5,197 nt of DNA, taken from NCBI GenBank assembly GCA_019413925.1, contig DXMY01000046.1, positions 1-5,197 on the forward strand, written 5' to 3'. The DNA is from Collinsella sp. (GTDB lineage: Bacteria; Actinomycetota; Coriobacteriia; Coriobacteriales; Coriobacteriaceae). Under the pieces are notes generated by a model, which was not told where the DNA came from, did not search any database, and saw only the letters and a program-made list of their open reading frames with translations. Made by a program: the position numbers and the translations under genes. Each line of letters starts with the position of its first letter. The stretch's first letter is position 1. Shown piece by piece: positions 5,173 through 5,197 of this stretch.

Positions 5173-5195
5173 CTTGCGGCCTGAACAATCGCAAG
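5173..5195. repeat. Possible left-end hairpin of the IS
   Basis: A 6-base stem, CTTGCG (5173-5178) and CGCAAG (5190-5195), has an 11-base loop and lies about 30 bases upstream of the transposase start. The position is right for an IS200 left-end or leader hairpin. The stem is short and runs to within two bases of the window edge, so the real end may be further out. Confidence 0.3.
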
Positions 5196-5197
5196 TG

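Larger units (their letters stand above)
4531..5197 (-). mobile_element. IS200/IS605-family insertion sequence (IS200 type, left end not resolved)
   Basis: The element holds a single Y1 transposase gene with no tnpB, the IS200 organisation. Typical right-end structure lies downstream of the gene: a strong hairpin at 4538-4562 followed on the transposase strand by TTTTGATT. The right boundary is placed near 4531-4537 from that hairpin and is approximate. These elements have no terminal inverted repeats and make no target duplication, so the ends cannot be read from repeats. The left end should lie upstream of the transposase; a stem CTTGCG (5173-5178)/CGCAAG (5190-5195) at the window edge may belong to it. 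Confidence 0.72.

Noticed and set aside
2361..5180. Shared TCCTTGCGGC at 2361-2370 and 5171-5180
   Set aside because: A match of 10-11 bases is expected by chance in a window this size, and the contexts are unrelated.
4462..5184. 240-codon plus-strand open frame across the IS
   Set aside because: It is the antisense of the intact transposase gene and its hairpins, with no domain of its own.
1..5197. CRISPR array, tRNA or rRNA
   Set aside because: No regularly spaced direct repeats, cloverleaf arms or rRNA-like blocks are seen on either strand.

Overview
This GC-rich window looks like an accessory stretch of a Coriobacteriia-type (Eggerthella/Collinsella-like) gut actinobacterial chromosome. 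That placement is an inference from the style of the IS200-type transposase, the small two-helix membrane protein and the mix of regulators. No rRNA or other marker gene confirms it. Every complete gene is small, and most belong to regulator-plus-target pairs.

Layout, left to right. (1) Bases 2-217 (+) hold the C-terminal end of a gene entering from outside the window, most like the macrodomain-linked (SirTM) sirtuins. Its 3' end overlaps the 3' end of the next gene. (2) Bases 192-956 (-) encode a carboxymuconolactone decarboxylase-cupin fusion, read divergently from a MerR-family regulator at 1109-1549 (+). The gap between them carries a clear MerR-type control region: a -35 box, a 19-base spacer filled by an inverted repeat, and a -10 box, all pointing at the enzyme gene. 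(3) A strong hairpin at 1634-1666 separates merR from a convergent NAD(P)-binding reductase-like gene at 1687-2325 (-). That gene is divergent from an HxlR-family regulator (2487-2837, +) with a Cys-Pro near its N-terminus. (4) Bases 2838-3108 are non-coding with short hairpins. (5) A minus-strand operon follows: a two-helix membrane protein (4115-3762), then a TetR-family regulator (3732-3109), with a possible operator dyad upstream. (6) Bases 4116-4530 hold no gene I recognise. (7) The right part is an IS200-type insertion sequence with one transposase gene (5142-4672, -), a hairpin-dense 3' segment and a strong right-end hairpin at 4538-4562. Its left end is at or beyond the window edge.

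How the parts work together (inference): the MerR protein has Cys52, the position of the sensing cysteine in Bacillus AdhR/NmlR-type regulators, and the HxlR protein has Cys12 near its N-terminus as in YodB/HypR-type sensors. With a CMD-cupin protein, an NAD(P)-binding reductase-like protein and a SirTM-like sirtuin tail, the left 2.8 kb reads as a set of separately controlled responses to electrophile or redox stress. I see no CRISPR array, tRNA, rRNA or clear prophage gene. The best leads for something new are the CMD-cupin/MerR pair, the hairpin-rich 3' segment of the IS, and the unexplained open stretch at 4116-4530.
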